DNA of 64,000 nucleotides, taken from NCBI GenBank assembly GCA_015345905.1, contig JADDTR010000004.1:1054001-1118000 (forward strand), written 5' to 3'. The notes beneath the pieces are model-generated. The model saw only the letters and a list, made by a program, of their open reading frames with translations, did not search any database and was not told where the DNA came from. Positions 12,235 through 23,966 of this stretch are shown here, piece after piece; within the stretch, counting starts at the first letter, position 1; each line of letters begins with the position of its first letter. A program made the position numbers and the translations under genes. This DNA is from Aotearoamyces nothofagi (Eukaryota > Ascomycota > Leotiomycetes > Leotiales > Tympanidaceae).

Positions 12235-12624
12235 ATGGCATTTGCCTGGAAAGCATCGGGTCTGACGTATGCCTGAACTCTTCTCTTGTCCCCTTAAATG
12301 CGTCATCGGTCGTTGTGGTAGTAAGCCTTTTACTGACGAATAACCTCATAGCTACAACAAGTACCTGCAAGTCGCAGCACGTGTGGTCCGTAGAAGTTTG
12401 AAGGACGAACAACGAGTACTAGCCGAGCGACGAGGACAGACTGAGCTGAGATCTGCCAAGTGGATTGTAAGTGTCTTCTCGACTACTCAACTGCTTTTCG
12501 GACGTGACCGGAGTGGGCTAATTGGGTGCCATTGATATAGAACGGCAAGCAAGGCGAGGTCAGCAGCGTTCAGGAGCAAAACGCCAAATTGATGGCAGAG
12601 GCTGGCGAAGCACCAAAGTCATAG
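12235..12624 (+). CDS. ATP15: ATP synthase F1 epsilon subunit, mitochondrial
   Basis: Epsilon subunit of the F1 central stalk of mitochondrial ATP synthase. Three exons (12235-12266, 12352-12466, 12541-12624) make a 76-aa protein. MAFAWKASGLTYNKYLQVAA followed by RVVRRSLKDEQRVLAERRG is the conserved epsilon core: short, basic, no long cleavable presequence, with the family's W-K-x-x-G-L-x-Y-x-x-Y motif. The last part NGKQGEVSSVQEQNAKLMAE is more variable. The ATG is the first in the leader and sits 124 bp after TCACGTGA. Confidence 0.92.
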
Positions 12625-13302
12625 ATAATGATTGTGGCATGAAGTCCGTGGTGTAGGGGGACCACAAGGCTAAATCGACGGAATACGACGGCGGGTATGG
12701 GAGATTGTGCGTGAAATACCTGTATAATTGTAACGAAGTTGAACTCTTTGGACCATCGCACAATATTTCAAATGAATTGGGGCCATATAAATTAGTGATA
12801 CTGCATCTGGGATCGTCCTAAGATCCAGGCTTAACCACTGGATCCCTATAAAACAACTTTTAAATTTTCAAGAAGCCGAGTTAACTAAAAGGATCCCCCC
12901 ATATTGCACTGAGAATGAAAAATAAGCAATATCATAAAGCTAATAGTTGCCGTTTGAGATGGCATTTGAATGCTGAGTAGCTCTTAACATTCTACTGGTA
13001 TCTAATTAAGAAAGCATTTGTAAATACTAAGGGATAGAAGTGACGATAAACAGGCTTCGGATTTTCTGATATCAATCTCGACACTCAAAATTTAGAATAA
13101 CCCTTTCTTATATTGTTAATATATTCACCGTGTACATCATGACTTCTACGACTGTCTCTTCCAACCAGATCCGACCAGCACCGATAATCTAAGCGAGAAT
13201 AAACTGCCTCCCGACTCTCTCCGCACATGTCAATTGTCAACCTCCTTTCATGTCTGTTTGAAGCCTGTAATATTGGAAGTTGATCACGGGGCTAGCATCG
13301 CC
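12625..13302. other. AT-rich intergenic between ATP15 and NAA35
   Basis: About 680 bp, AT-rich, with no coding signal. It holds the ATP15 3' end and the NAA35 promoter. Confidence 0.5.
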
Positions 13303-15890
13303 ATGGATCCAGATACTATAGATGCCATATCTAGAAGTAAAACCGTGATCCTGAACAGCTTTGGACATAGGCTGACATTTTGACAGTGACATCAAAGGTT
13401 GATATCGAAGATGCTCCAAACCGGCCAGCGACATTTCTGGGCTATGATGAAGAGCCTCCACCAGCACCGAAAATCAGCAGCAAAGGTGTAGTGGCTACAG
13501 ACATCACCGTACTCTTCACCCAGGCGGCTAAACGTGCGTTTATGCCTCAGGCTGTTTTTAAACGTCTTTGACTGATCAGAATAGAGCTCGAGGTTGGTCA
13601 GCTGATCAAGGATGAGTACTTTACGTTGTTTGAGTCTGTTGGCGCCATAGAGGTAGGCCTTTCTGTTGTGCTTAGTTTTGATCATGTCTCATGCTATGTT
13701 AGATCATGGATCCGAAGATGGATACTGGTTATCTCGCCCCCGGGGAGACTATGGATGACGACTATGATATTGGACGAAATCTATTGCCTGAAGAGGTAAT
13801 GGCTATTATAGACCATTTGCTTTGCTTGGAGGTAGGCTTGCCACATTGCTGAAGAACTTTATTGGTATTGACGACCATTAGATGGCTTGGCATATGGGCC
13901 ATCCGCTGTCGCAGACTGTCTTTACTAGCCTTTACATTGACAGGTTATTGGTCTCGAAGCCGCTAAACCTAGACTCTATCCGATTTGATAAGGAGAATGG
14001 CTTAGCTGTTGAACCTCTCCCGTTGAGAGTGCTTCGAACCTATTGCTCTGGGCTGATCAAGACATGCTGGCATGTCAATAATCGGGTCAAGTCTGAACAT
14101 TATTACGAGGTATGCTACATATACTTTCCATTTCGCACTCTCTAATTTTGAATAGGAGGAGGACTTTGTCACCCATACCTACAATAGGAGCTTGTTAGAA
14201 GAGATCGATGACTCAGTAGTCTTCGACTTCTTTTCGGATACTATAAAACTATTCCCTTCCAAGGAATCTTCACCTGTGTGGGATGGCCTCCTCCAGAGAC
14301 TTTTATTTAGGATTGCTTTTTTGAAAACAGTGTCCATCTCTGACCAGAGAACATTTGCTGGACTCCAACAACTCTGGACCGACATGCTTACGTTGTTGCC
14401 TGGGATCAAGTTGGGACAGGAGCTTGCAAAGCCTGTCCCGGAATCTTTCAGTGTAAAATTGCAGCGTAAACTGGCAAGTTCAGTCCCGCCACGACCTGTC
14501 GTTACTGTGGCATTTGCAACTGCATATAGTCATCTGGAAAGACTCTGTAATGATGGTAAGGCTGCCACAGGAGTGTTGAAATATCACGATAGTCATAGTC
14601 TGATGGTAAGTATATTGTCGTAGGTTGAAATATGTCATTGCTGATAAGGTGTAGACATTTGTTAGTCTCTTTCAGACAAGGAAACCTCAGCCTTCAGTGT
14701 ATATTCGTACACTGTTACAACATTATCTGTTTGGCGATATGATAGTTTTGGGAACAATGTCAATCAGACAGATACTAGATGATGATCTGGCAAGTATTGT
14801 TCTTCCCGAGGACCAACTACTGGATCGGTTTAACGACGAGATCGAACTACCGCATGACCCACGATACAACATGGCACAACGGATGGAATTATTCCGCAGC
14901 CGTGCTGCACAATCATATCTCGATATCCTGCGAACGTTGTGCCAAAATCGATGCCGCATAAGGCGAACCCTCACCCATACGATAGCAGACTGGGATAATC
15001 TACAACTTGACGCCGAAGAGATCGACCAGGACCTACGCCAATTTACAAAAGAAGAACCCATCATCGACCCCTCCTTCTCCCAAAGTGCCATCTACTCCTT
15101 CCCCCTCTCCTCTTGGGCCTATTTCTACAAACTCCGCCAAATGGAACTCATCGTTCAAACGGGATTTGAGCTTGAAGTATATCAACCCGACGAGCTCGCC
15201 GGTATGTACTGGTACCTCCAATACCTCAGTCAAACCCGCATCCGCCACCTCGAACGCATCCGCGGCTTCATCATGAAGCGTCTAGCCTCCTCAAATCGCA
15301 AAAAGACCATACCCCCTCCTTCACAAAAAGATCTCGCCATCGCCCGCACTCTTTCCTACCTCAACTTCTCTATGCTCGAAGCAACAGCAACCCAAGGTTT
15401 CGCTGACGCCCTCAGCATCCTCTACACCATCCTAACCCGTCTCTCGGCCATCCCCACTACGGCCCACCCCTTCAACTCGGCCACCATGCGCTACGAGCTC
15501 CGTATGAAGCCCTTCCTCCAAATCGTGCTCCCCCAATTCATCCCCCACGCCACCTTCTCCGCCGCCGTATCCCAAGCCCACGAATCGACAGCCGACCTGA
15601 CGGCCTTCGCAATCGAGGCGTTCGCGCGCGCCAAGAAAGACTTCGAGCTCCTGGCGAAGCTCGATGCCGACACGGCGCGCTACTGGGGCGTCGAGGAGGG
15701 CTGGAAGAAGAATGTCAGAGAGCAGCTGAAGGCTTGTATCAGTGCCGGGATTGTGGCTGCCGGCTTGAAGAAGACGCTGGATGCGGATGCCAAGGATGGC
15801 GCGAGGAAGGGGAAGCTGACGGCGGAGATCACGCCCGTAGGGAAGGGCTATCATGATTTTTGGATCGTGCCCAAGATCTCGACGGCGTGA
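13303..15890 (+). CDS. NAA35: NatC N-terminal acetyltransferase auxiliary subunit (Mak10/NAA35)
   Basis: The large auxiliary subunit of NatC, which acetylates nascent proteins starting with Met followed by a hydrophobic residue. The family hallmark spans a splice junction: LIKDEYFTLFESVGAIE then IMDPKMDTGYLAPGETMDDD. Next come LLPEEVMAIIDHLLCLEMAW and HMGHPLSQTVFTSLYIDRLL. Six introns lie in the first 1.4 kb; the last exon (from about 14653) is long and uninterrupted, ending GYHDFWIVPKISTA. Total length is roughly 720 aa, normal for the family. The start MDPDTIDAISR is split after 34 nt by an intron with donor GTAAAA. The third junction needs donor GTTTAT rather than the earlier GTGCGT to keep frame. 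Confidence 0.92.
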
Positions 15891-16493
15891 AGAAGTCATC
15901 AGAGCGAGCGAGTAGAAGTATGGAATCGAGAGCGAATGGAGTAGATATCTCTACTTGTGCATAGGTATGAGAATGTAGCAAACGAAGTACAATTTAAAAT
16001 TCATGAATCGAATCCTGATAGATTTCTCAAACCTTTATTTCATTCCATGTTCACAATTGCCATGAAAGTCTATCATCTCAAAAATACCATTCATCTTTAA
16101 TATCGCGTTGCTATAGCGGTGTGCACACGACAAAGCGCAATGCAACACTGTTCTGTTTAAACTAAGCTATCTTACAAACCCATCCATTGCAGGTAATACA
16201 AGCTGATAGCTATTCCCGTGCCCACTCTGTCGCCGCCCCATCTGCAGTAAACTTCATGTGCCGGGTATCGTAAGGAACCAACGCCAGTGCGACCTAAGCA
16301 AGCCCCATCCTCCTCGTGCTGTGTATTCCAATAACCGACCACCTTGCGTCTCTTTTTTTTAATGCCTGTCGATATACGCCTGTACTACTTGTGTGGGAAT
16401 GGGGAAAAAGTTGGAGGGACTGGGGGAAAAGTGGATAAAAAAACCGAGCTGCCGCCATTGGTTCGTTGATGTACAAGCAGAAGGAGTTAGCGT
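15891..16493. other. Intergenic, convergent 3' ends
   Basis: About 600 bp between two stop codons on opposite strands. Nothing beyond probable 3' untranslated sequence is seen. Confidence 0.5.
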
Positions 16494-19232
16494 CTAAAAG
16501 TTGATCTTTTTATCCCATGCCACCTGGTGCTTCTTGCTGAACTCGACGAGGACGGCAGTGGCGATCTTCTTCATCTCGGAAACAGGCATTGCCTGACCAC
16601 CAGGAGATGACATGAAGGACAGTGATGAAGAGGTTAGCTCGGCCGGGAATTGATTTGCAAAAGCCTTGCACTCGTCTCGATACTGAGCCCACATCGTAAA
16701 GCGAGTGCGTAAATTCTTCACCATATCGTCTCTAAACTTGAGATACTCGGGAGACGAGGAAGGCTGTTCTCTGGCAAGTCTGTCCATATAAATCTTCTCG
16801 AGCTCGTCCGCACAAATACCGCCAAGTAGGGTAGTCAAGATGTGTAGTTCTGGATATTCTTTTGCTCGGGTCGTGAGGAATGCCAATAATCCGAAGAAAG
16901 ATACCCAGTAGTCACCCGTATTGATCTTTCGCTCGAGCTGCCGCTGAATGTCATACGCATGGAATGCAGCCATGTAAGCCACAAGAGATTCCACACCAAC
17001 CAGAGCTCCCAGCTTCTTCTCGTCTTCAGACAATAAATATCGGTTAGATGTGTCCTTGATCTTCAAGATCCGATCCATTTGTCTCTTCAGAGATGTGCCT
17101 AGAGCGGCATACTTTGTATACTCGGCTTTAATAGCCTCAAGCTCTTCGGCCTTGATATCGAGTGCTGCTTCCGTCTTGGAATCTCTGCCATTATCTTTAG
17201 GCTTTTCAGCGCTGGCAGGGGTAGAAGAAGGGACTGGCTGGGGAGTCTTAGCCTGACCCTCACTGGAATCGATCTTCTGCATTGCAATACTCTTTATTGC
17301 GTCACCTCTCTTAGGCGTACTAAACGAGCTTCTCTGGGTGCCAGGTGTATTTGATAAAGCAGGAGACTTAAATGCTGGAGCAGTAGGAGTACGGGACTTT
17401 GTGATGTCGAGATTGTTGGGTAGTTTTGGGCGCTTTGCAGAAGGTTCCAGTTGATCGTTACCGGGGCGAGGGCGCTTCTTTTCGTCAGATCTGGAAAGTT
17501 CTGAGGCTTGTAGCGCCCTGGCATTCTCATTGCGGGAAGGTGCTTGTAAGGGACGATTGGGAACTGCCTTCATTGCCAGGATTCGTTGGATATCCTTAAC
17601 ACGGCGTTTCTTATACTTAAGCTTTACCACCAATCTCTTGTCCGGTATCTCAGAACGACTAGTTGAAGTTTTCTGGGTCACCTCTTTCGGTTTTGAGTCG
17701 GATTTTAACGATGTAGAATAGCTAGACTCGTCCTGCCAATCTTTTGCGACATTACGATCAGCTGCACGTGGGTTTGTCTTTCTAGCTACACCTGGGGTAT
17801 CTGGATTGCGACTTCTCTCGCGCCGAGCTTCAACCGTATTTGCATTGCCCTTACTACGAGCTAGAGCGCGTTCAACGTTGGGTGGGAGGGTAGGTGACAA
17901 TAGAGGTGGCATTTCAGGAAGTGGCGAAAGAGAAGGAGAATCAAACTTGGAGTCGCGAACATGAGGTGACCTGGTAGTACTAGTTCTCCCTTGATCAGAC
18001 TTTGGTAGGTTTACATGTTCATCTTTGCTCGTAGTTTCGACACGTCCAGATCGGAAATGTGATTCCTCGGGGCGTAACTCCGGACTGCTGAGGCCAGCTG
18101 GAAGAGGAGAAAGAAGAGGCGGCATCGCATCAACTGACTTTGGTGGTGTAGGCTTCTGTTGTGGCGAAAAATCGGACTTAGAATTTTGCTTTGCGTTCTT
18201 CGGTTCTAAACGACTTTTAAAGGCTGAATTTCCGGTAAGCTCTCTTGGCCTGTGAGATTCAGCAAGTTTCCTGGGTTGAGAGTCAGAGCCGGTAGGTGGT
18301 GTATTTATTAGATGACTTTTCTGTGAGGTTGGAGTCGACTCGGTTCTTGCACGCTTCTCTGGGGGGTTACGACTGGCTTCTTCCAACGGTCTCTTAAGCT
18401 TCAACTTCTCTTCAGCTCCTCTATCTCTCATTGATGTGCTAATATCCGATTGCCCTGGTGTAGCTGTCTGCGCCGCAGTTCTGCTTCCAGTTGCGACTTT
18501 AGTTGGTATCGGCTTCGCTTTTTGGACGCCATTGACTGGCGGTCGATCCAACTCCAATGCCACCTTCGCGGAAGCTTCTGTTCGCGGTATGATATTATCC
18601 GCTTTTGCGGTAAATGTGGGCACCTTAGCTGCTTCCTCTCCTCCCTTCGGGTTTCCACCTGGCCCCGCTGGGTCTATAAAGGTGGGCTTCTTTGGAAGAC
18701 CATTGGGATTTGGTTTCTTGATTCCTGCCTTGTAATCCGCCAGGCTCATCTTGGTGCGGACCTTGTTGGGATCTCTGTCACTAAATGGTGTCGTAGTACC
18801 ACTCCGAAGGCCTGCGCTATGCGGCGAAACAACATCATCCTCCCAGTCCCCTCTCACGAAAGCTACTCCTCGAGTGGGGGTAGAAAGGAGAGTCATGTAT
18901 TGAAGTTGCATTACCTCCCATTGCTCAAACGGCGTGTTTTGGTTTTCGTATTGAAAGTGTGGTATGTATGGCGTCCTTGTCGGGACAGACAGAAGATGTG
19001 GCATGCTGGGTAGAATGCGACTGGCCAGCCGGTCAATGGCCTTGTCCGTGTCCTTGAAAGCAATGCCAAGCTTGGATTTAGGTTCCATGTTGGGAGCGGT
19101 ATTACGGGCAGTGGGGTTGTGGTTCTGAGTCGCGGCTGAAATATTCTGGGACCTGGCAGGTGTCGTTGCTAGAGGGGCTTTGGCGGGGAGCTGAAGCTGA
19201 TTTTTGGCGACAGCCTTTGTAGAGCGTTCCAT
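16494..19232 (-). CDS. Large mostly disordered protein of unknown function with an ordered C-terminal domain
   Basis: A single uninterrupted frame of 912 codons. Residues about 55-180 look conserved-type (KLGIAFKDTDKAIDRLASRI, FEQWEVMQLQYMTLLSTPTR, MSLADYKAGIKK). Residues about 180-690 are low-complexity, rich in Pro, Ser, Lys and Glu, with repeated PPLLSPLP-like motifs and a basic KLKYKKRRVKDIQRIL block that could be a nuclear signal. The last 220 residues are helical and well composed: LEAIKAEYTKYAALGTSLKR, VGVESLVAYMAAFHAYDIQR, LLGGICADELEKIYMDRLA, ending KKHQVAWDKKINF. The layout suggests a nuclear scaffold or transcription-related protein, but I do not recognise the family. Start at 19232; an in-frame Met lies 48 codons later (MEPKSKLG). 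Confidence 0.8.
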   Translation of the reverse strand: MERSTKAVAKNQLQLPAKAPLATTPARSQNISAATQNHNPTARNTAPNMEPKSKLGIAFKDTDKAIDRLASRILPSMPHLLSVPTRTPYIPHFQYENQNTPFEQWEVMQLQYMTLLSTPTRGVAFVRGDWEDDVVSPHSAGLRSGTTTPFSDRDPNKVRTKMSLADYKAGIKKPNPNGLPKKPTFIDPAGPGGNPKGGEEAAKVPTFTAKADNIIPRTEASAKVALELDRPPVNGVQKAKPIPTKVATGSRTAAQTATPGQSDISTSMRDRGAEEKLKLKRPLEEASRNPPEKRARTESTPTSQKSHLINTPPTGSDSQPRKLAESHRPRELTGNSAFKSRLEPKNAKQNSKSDFSPQQKPTPPKSVDAMPPLLSPLPAGLSSPELRPEESHFRSGRVETTSKDEHVNLPKSDQGRTSTTRSPHVRDSKFDSPSLSPLPEMPPLLSPTLPPNVERALARSKGNANTVEARRERSRNPDTPGVARKTNPRAADRNVAKDWQDESSYSTSLKSDSKPKEVTQKTSTSRSEIPDKRLVVKLKYKKRRVKDIQRILAMKAVPNRPLQAPSRNENARALQASELSRSDEKKRPRPGNDQLEPSAKRPKLPNNLDITKSRTPTAPAFKSPALSNTPGTQRSSFSTPKRGDAIKSIAMQKIDSSEGQAKTPQPVPSSTPASAEKPKDNGRDSKTEAALDIKAEELEAIKAEYTKYAALGTSLKRQMDRILKIKDTSNRYLLSEDEKKLGALVGVESLVAYMAAFHAYDIQRQLERKINTGDYWVSFFGLLAFLTTRAKEYPELHILTTLLGGICADELEKIYMDRLAREQPSSSPEYLKFRDDMVKNLRTRFTMWAQYRDECKAFANQFPAELTSSSLSFMSSPGGQAMPVSEMKKIATAVLVEFSKKHQVAWDKKINF

Positions 19233-20235
19233 GTCGTATGGGGTTAGTCGCTAGGACTGTATAGTCGTCGAGGTGAAGATTGTTGGAGGGTGAGAAGTGA
19301 AGGAGGTCGAATATGAACGTTGTATAGCACCAGCGTTGCTATTGTCTCTATTCAACCACCACCCTCTCAATAGCCTCACTTAGTGTCGGAAGGCGCTCAA
19401 CCCATCGACAATGCTTCGCCAGCCGCATCCGATTGTTGTAGGAACGAGAGTAATAGAAAGTGACATCGACTTGTCACGGGTTGTGTTAGAGAGCGACGAT
19501 GAGGTTGCGCGTTGCGCGAAACTATTGTACGGGGACTGGTGGAGGTGGATTATGTAGTCGGCCGGCAGGGTTGTGATTGGGATTGGGATTAGATTTCGTC
19601 ACGCTTCGCTACATGATAGCCAAGACACCAAAGCGCAGAAAGGCGCCGGAAGACGCAGTTAACTACGTAAATGGCCAGGAACGGATACGGCGAATCAGCA
19701 GCAGCAGCAGCATAAGCATCAGCACGGATCAATTGAATCCCAGCTCCAATATGATCTACCGTCAATTCATCTGATCTAACATCTCTTCTTCAGAACAGCA
19801 TTTGTTCGCCAGGCCATGCATTATTATATTTCCCACGCCTTCATACTAAAAACACTTATTAATATCATATCCGTCACAGAATCTACGGATCTACTTGTAC
19901 GTATTTGCTGACATGAAACTCCGTGCCATAATTGCCAGGGCGACAAATCTTGCCTTTGCCGAGTCCACGTAGCCTGTCAGCAGCAAGCCCCTCTGCATGG
20001 CAGCGAACAATCACACGCATATCTGAAACTAAGGCCCATTCTGGAAGTCAGATGGACCTCTGTGATTCCACATAGGGGGGTTCAACTGATTTGCACAGTG
20101 AGCTGCCTGCTGTTAAGCTCGCTTTCTTTCGTCTGATAAAATTGCAACGCCATGCTTGCTTCCCGATGATGGATATCGTAAATTCATAACCCTTTTCACT
20201 ATTGGCACTCCCCACCTAGCTTCACTTGATCTCAT
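19233..20235. other. Intergenic upstream of the 912-aa gene
   Basis: About 1 kb with the promoter of the minus-strand gene and the 3' end of the MINDY gene. A short AGC run sits near 19690-19712. No gene recognised. Confidence 0.5.
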
Positions 20236-23153
20236 TTACATTACCACACAGTCCCTTTCCCTCTCGTCGTGATATTGTTGTGGCGATAAGCTTTGTCGGC
20301 GTCCATTTTGCGCGTCATTAATTAGCGCATTTGGTCTCGATCCGACCGAGCCGCCTCTTCCTCCGGATGGTCTTGTAGCAGTATTTGCCGAGTACGCGCT
20401 TGTTCTTCGTGGTTGAGAAATAGGCGCGTTGGGATTCGCAGATGGATGTGCGGGATGGTTGAGAGGGGGGTTATAAGATGGTTGGGAAGCTGCTTGTTCG
20501 TAGCTTGGTGGAGGGCAATCCACACCCGCCTCTGGATCAATGGGAGGAGGGGCATGCGCTGTATTGCTTCTCCTTGGTGGAATGGCGGGGCGCATATCGG
20601 CAGCTTCACGCCTGGGACCACCACGCACCATGCTACCGCGCCCGCGAGTCCCCCCGCCACGACCACGAGTAGAGACGGGGATATTAGCTGGTTGTGAGCC
20701 TTGTTGCTCAATGTATTGCTGTGAAAGCTCAGTTTCACGACGACGGCGCGCGATTTCATCGCGGTGGCGCTCTTCCTCTTCTTCTTGCAGTTGCATAGCA
20801 AGGGCAAGGTCATGGTCTTCTTGTTCCGTGTTAGGGCTCCCAATAGTAGGCCCAATAGGTTCATAGCGGTTTGCCGATGGGCTTGATAGAATCGGGCCAA
20901 TGCTAGCAGAAGAATGGGTTTGAGAATGAAGCTGGCTACCACCCCGTGGTACCGTCGTCCAGCCTGCGGAATTATCCATATGTTGGCTTGCGATCGGGCT
21001 GGAAGGAGCACCTCCAACTATTCGGAAGTCACCTGAAAAAAATTCGCAGTTCTCGCCGTTTATATCTGATAGACTCTCCCAGACAATTTCATCATGTCCA
21101 GCATAGCCCATATCTGTCACCAAATGTAGTAACTGCTGGCTTTCGGGATGTTTGTATAAAGTGCTAAAGTGATCGTTGCGGAAGAGGATAGCTACAGATC
21201 CAGGAGCCAAAGAGTTTGTAATTGTTTCAAGTCCGTACGGAGTAAGTTGGGTAGCGGATGAGGTGAAGAATGCCTTAATTGTTGAAATATCTTCAAGCGT
21301 TCCTTGTTCCTCAAAGCTTAGACCTTCCCTTTGTAGCTTGTCTTCCAATTCCTCTTCCCTAAACATTAGATTTTGAGCATCTTCGTAAGATTGTGCAGAC
21401 CTTGTAAGTGCAGAGCAAGCGGCCGAATCACTTGGTGGCAGCCAGCCATGTATTAAAGGAATCGAGAATGTACTATATAGCTTCATTTCTCGGGTCTCCT
21501 CAAAGGTTCCTGGTGTTGCAGTTTCATGTTTAGATGAATGCATATGAGGCATGGATCTTCGTGGATCGGTTGTAGAATTTTCGACGGGCGGTGGTGGGAT
21601 AAATCTTGGATTGACGTTCATGCCAGTATGTAGGGTAACGAGGAATGAGTACAAATCTCCCACGTCAGGTAGCTCCTGGGCACCATCACCACGGCGGCCC
21701 GACATAAGTTCATCGAATACAGCATCTAGGAGCAATCCGAGGCTTACTTGCTCACGCGAGCGGAGTGTTTCCACTAATGCTGTATTCAAATTGGCGGGGG
21801 TTGATAGGATAAGCGCATTAACAAGAGCCAAAAGTGGGCAAGGACCATTTGCGTTTTGCACAAGAATCGGAGATGAACGTGGATTTGATGTAGCTGTCAC
21901 ATCAAACCAAGCGACCTTCTTAATATCATATGTCTCCTTTTTCTGTCCCCGTGTATTGATAGATGCCGGGGTACTAGGACTGGGAATGGGTGAGGTGCTC
22001 CGGTTGTTGTCAACCGGTGGGGGTGGTATTCGCTGTGGCCTGTCAGATTCCAGAGAAGGCCTGGGAGGTAGTGCTGACGATTGCTCGTCTGCTGATCGTC
22101 TAGGAAGTGCTGGCAGATTTCCCACTAAAGAGGAAATATTTGACCCTGTAACCCCAATTTCTTGTGGTTGGATATCAGACTCCCAGCCTCCGTCTCTTCG
22201 CAGATATTCCTCCTGAACAGCTCTTTCTGATGCTACTTCCACTTCTTGGGCCTGCTGCAGTTTTAGACTCTGTTTCCACGCATTCTCTATCTCGGGTTCA
22301 GTCTGAACAATGTGCAGATTATGAGTACTAGCGTTTGCTGTATCAGACAGCTCTTCTTCATCCCAAGCTGGTGATTCCACTTCGTCCATGGAGATTAATC
22401 CGGGAGAGTCCAATGGTGGCAAGACTGGTGCATCCCTCGAGGGTTTTGGAGTCGGTAACCAAGGTCCATTGCTAGGGCCTTGCCATCGCATTTCTGGAGT
22501 TTCTGCATATTTCGGGAGAGGTTTTGTATCGAGAGAAGGCTGCCAAGGATTGTTGTTTGGCTCTGAGATATTTAAATCGGTAAGTTGCGGGATGGATGGA
22601 GTATCTATTATAGGTTAGAATGGAAATGGAAGGTCAACTGCTGATTGAGATGGTTACTTTTGTGTAGTGGACTAGGTGGTGGTGCATTTGAGGGAGGGGG
22701 GGGTCTCTCGGCGAGTCCTCCCCATGCACTCGCGCTGCTATCGTTCCCCCCTAACGATTCTTGCTTACTGGCCTGCTGTTGTCGTAGATATGGGTTCGTA
22801 GATTGAGCAGTAGGCCTCACTAGTTCCCCAGAACTCCGTGGAGTGTGTCCAGGTGACCCTACACGCAACGACGCGGGGATATCCATCTCCCCATGTTGGG
22901 CTCGTCCACCATCTCCAACGCGTAAAGACGAGGGTACACTCTCAACCGTTTCCTGGCCCAGGCCTTCCGAGCTCCACGCGTTTCGGTTCTCTGACTGACC
23001 GCTTCTGCCTGTAGGATGACTACGGAAACCTACTGGATCTCGAAAGGGGCGAGGTGCGGCTTGAGATGTCGGAGTTCGTGGATATGGGGGATCGGCCTTC
23101 TGAGGAGTAAAGACTCCGTCTGGACTCGAGGGCACAGGCTTTCGAGTGACCAT
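20236..23153 (-). CDS. MINDY-family (DUF544) K48-type deubiquitinase with C-terminal CaaX box
   Basis: Two exons (22658-23153 and 20236-22604, 53-nt intron) encode 954 aa. The MINDY catalytic region begins at KKVAWFDVTATSNPRSSPIL; QNANGPCPLLALVNALIL carries the expected nucleophile Cys and FRNDHFSTLYKH the expected catalytic His. Family enzymes trim K48-linked ubiquitin chains. Downstream, EDHDLALAMQLQEEEEERHR resembles a ubiquitin-interacting MIU motif. An Arg/Gly-rich stretch (RGRGGGTRGRGSMVRGG) follows. The protein ends DERERDCVVM, a CaaX-type prenylation signal with Met favouring farnesylation. The first 300 residues are disordered and Ser/Pro-rich. Junction SPLHK-NTPSIPQLTD is in frame. 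Confidence 0.92.
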
Positions 23154-23966
23154 TATGACACGCTTCTAATTAAAACAAGGCCGGGTATCCTTTGCCGGGC
23201 GACAATTCGAGGATGTCTCTTGTCACTGGAGTCGAGGACTCTGTATAAGGTGCCTTATCCAAGCGCCGCCACTAGGTTCACTCAATGCGGATGTTGGCGG
23301 ATTGTCAGCAGGGAACGACTTGTGCTCGCCGCATAACAAGGTCTTCGGCGAGATCTGGCAAACTGCTACACGAGAAGCAGCCCGGTCATAAGAACATTCA
23401 AGAGTAATATCAGTGATTGTCAAGACAGCGCTGCAGAGCAGATAGCTGGACGTAGCCGGGGGGCGGATCAGCGTTAAAGCCAGAAGCTATCGATAAAGGC
23501 CGCCGTACTGCTCAGCCACAAGGGATAAGCATATGGCGGTGCAGAAGAGGATTCTGAGATGGGAGACCAAACACATTCTAGCCGTGCCAGCTATTCTAGA
23601 AAGGACACCTTTTCCAGGTTAACTTCACTGGCAATTGCTTCGTCTCCGGGTGGTGGCCATTCCTGTTGGGCCAACCATGCAGGTGTACGCGGACATTGCG
23701 CGTCTCCAGCTTCTCGACGCCGCAATCACTTGCAATCAACAAGGCGACAGCCACTCGCAGCGCGAAATCCGCAATGACGCAGCGCGCACAGGCGAGGACA
23801 AGGCTATCAGAAGGCTGCGCCATCGGAGCGACGGATCAACCGTACAATATGCTAGTGGAGAAGGCTGAGAGAAATATTTTGGCGGGGAAAAAGTGCTGGG
23901 ACAGAGAAGCACAAAATATGACTTGATGATCACGGCCTCTTTTTACGATATCCGCTGTATATCGAC
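23154..23966. promoter_or_regulatory. Divergent upstream region MINDY/TRM6
   Basis: About 810 bp between two divergent starts. No gene or repeat is recognised. Overlapping open frames on both strands cancel each other as evidence. Confidence 0.45.
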
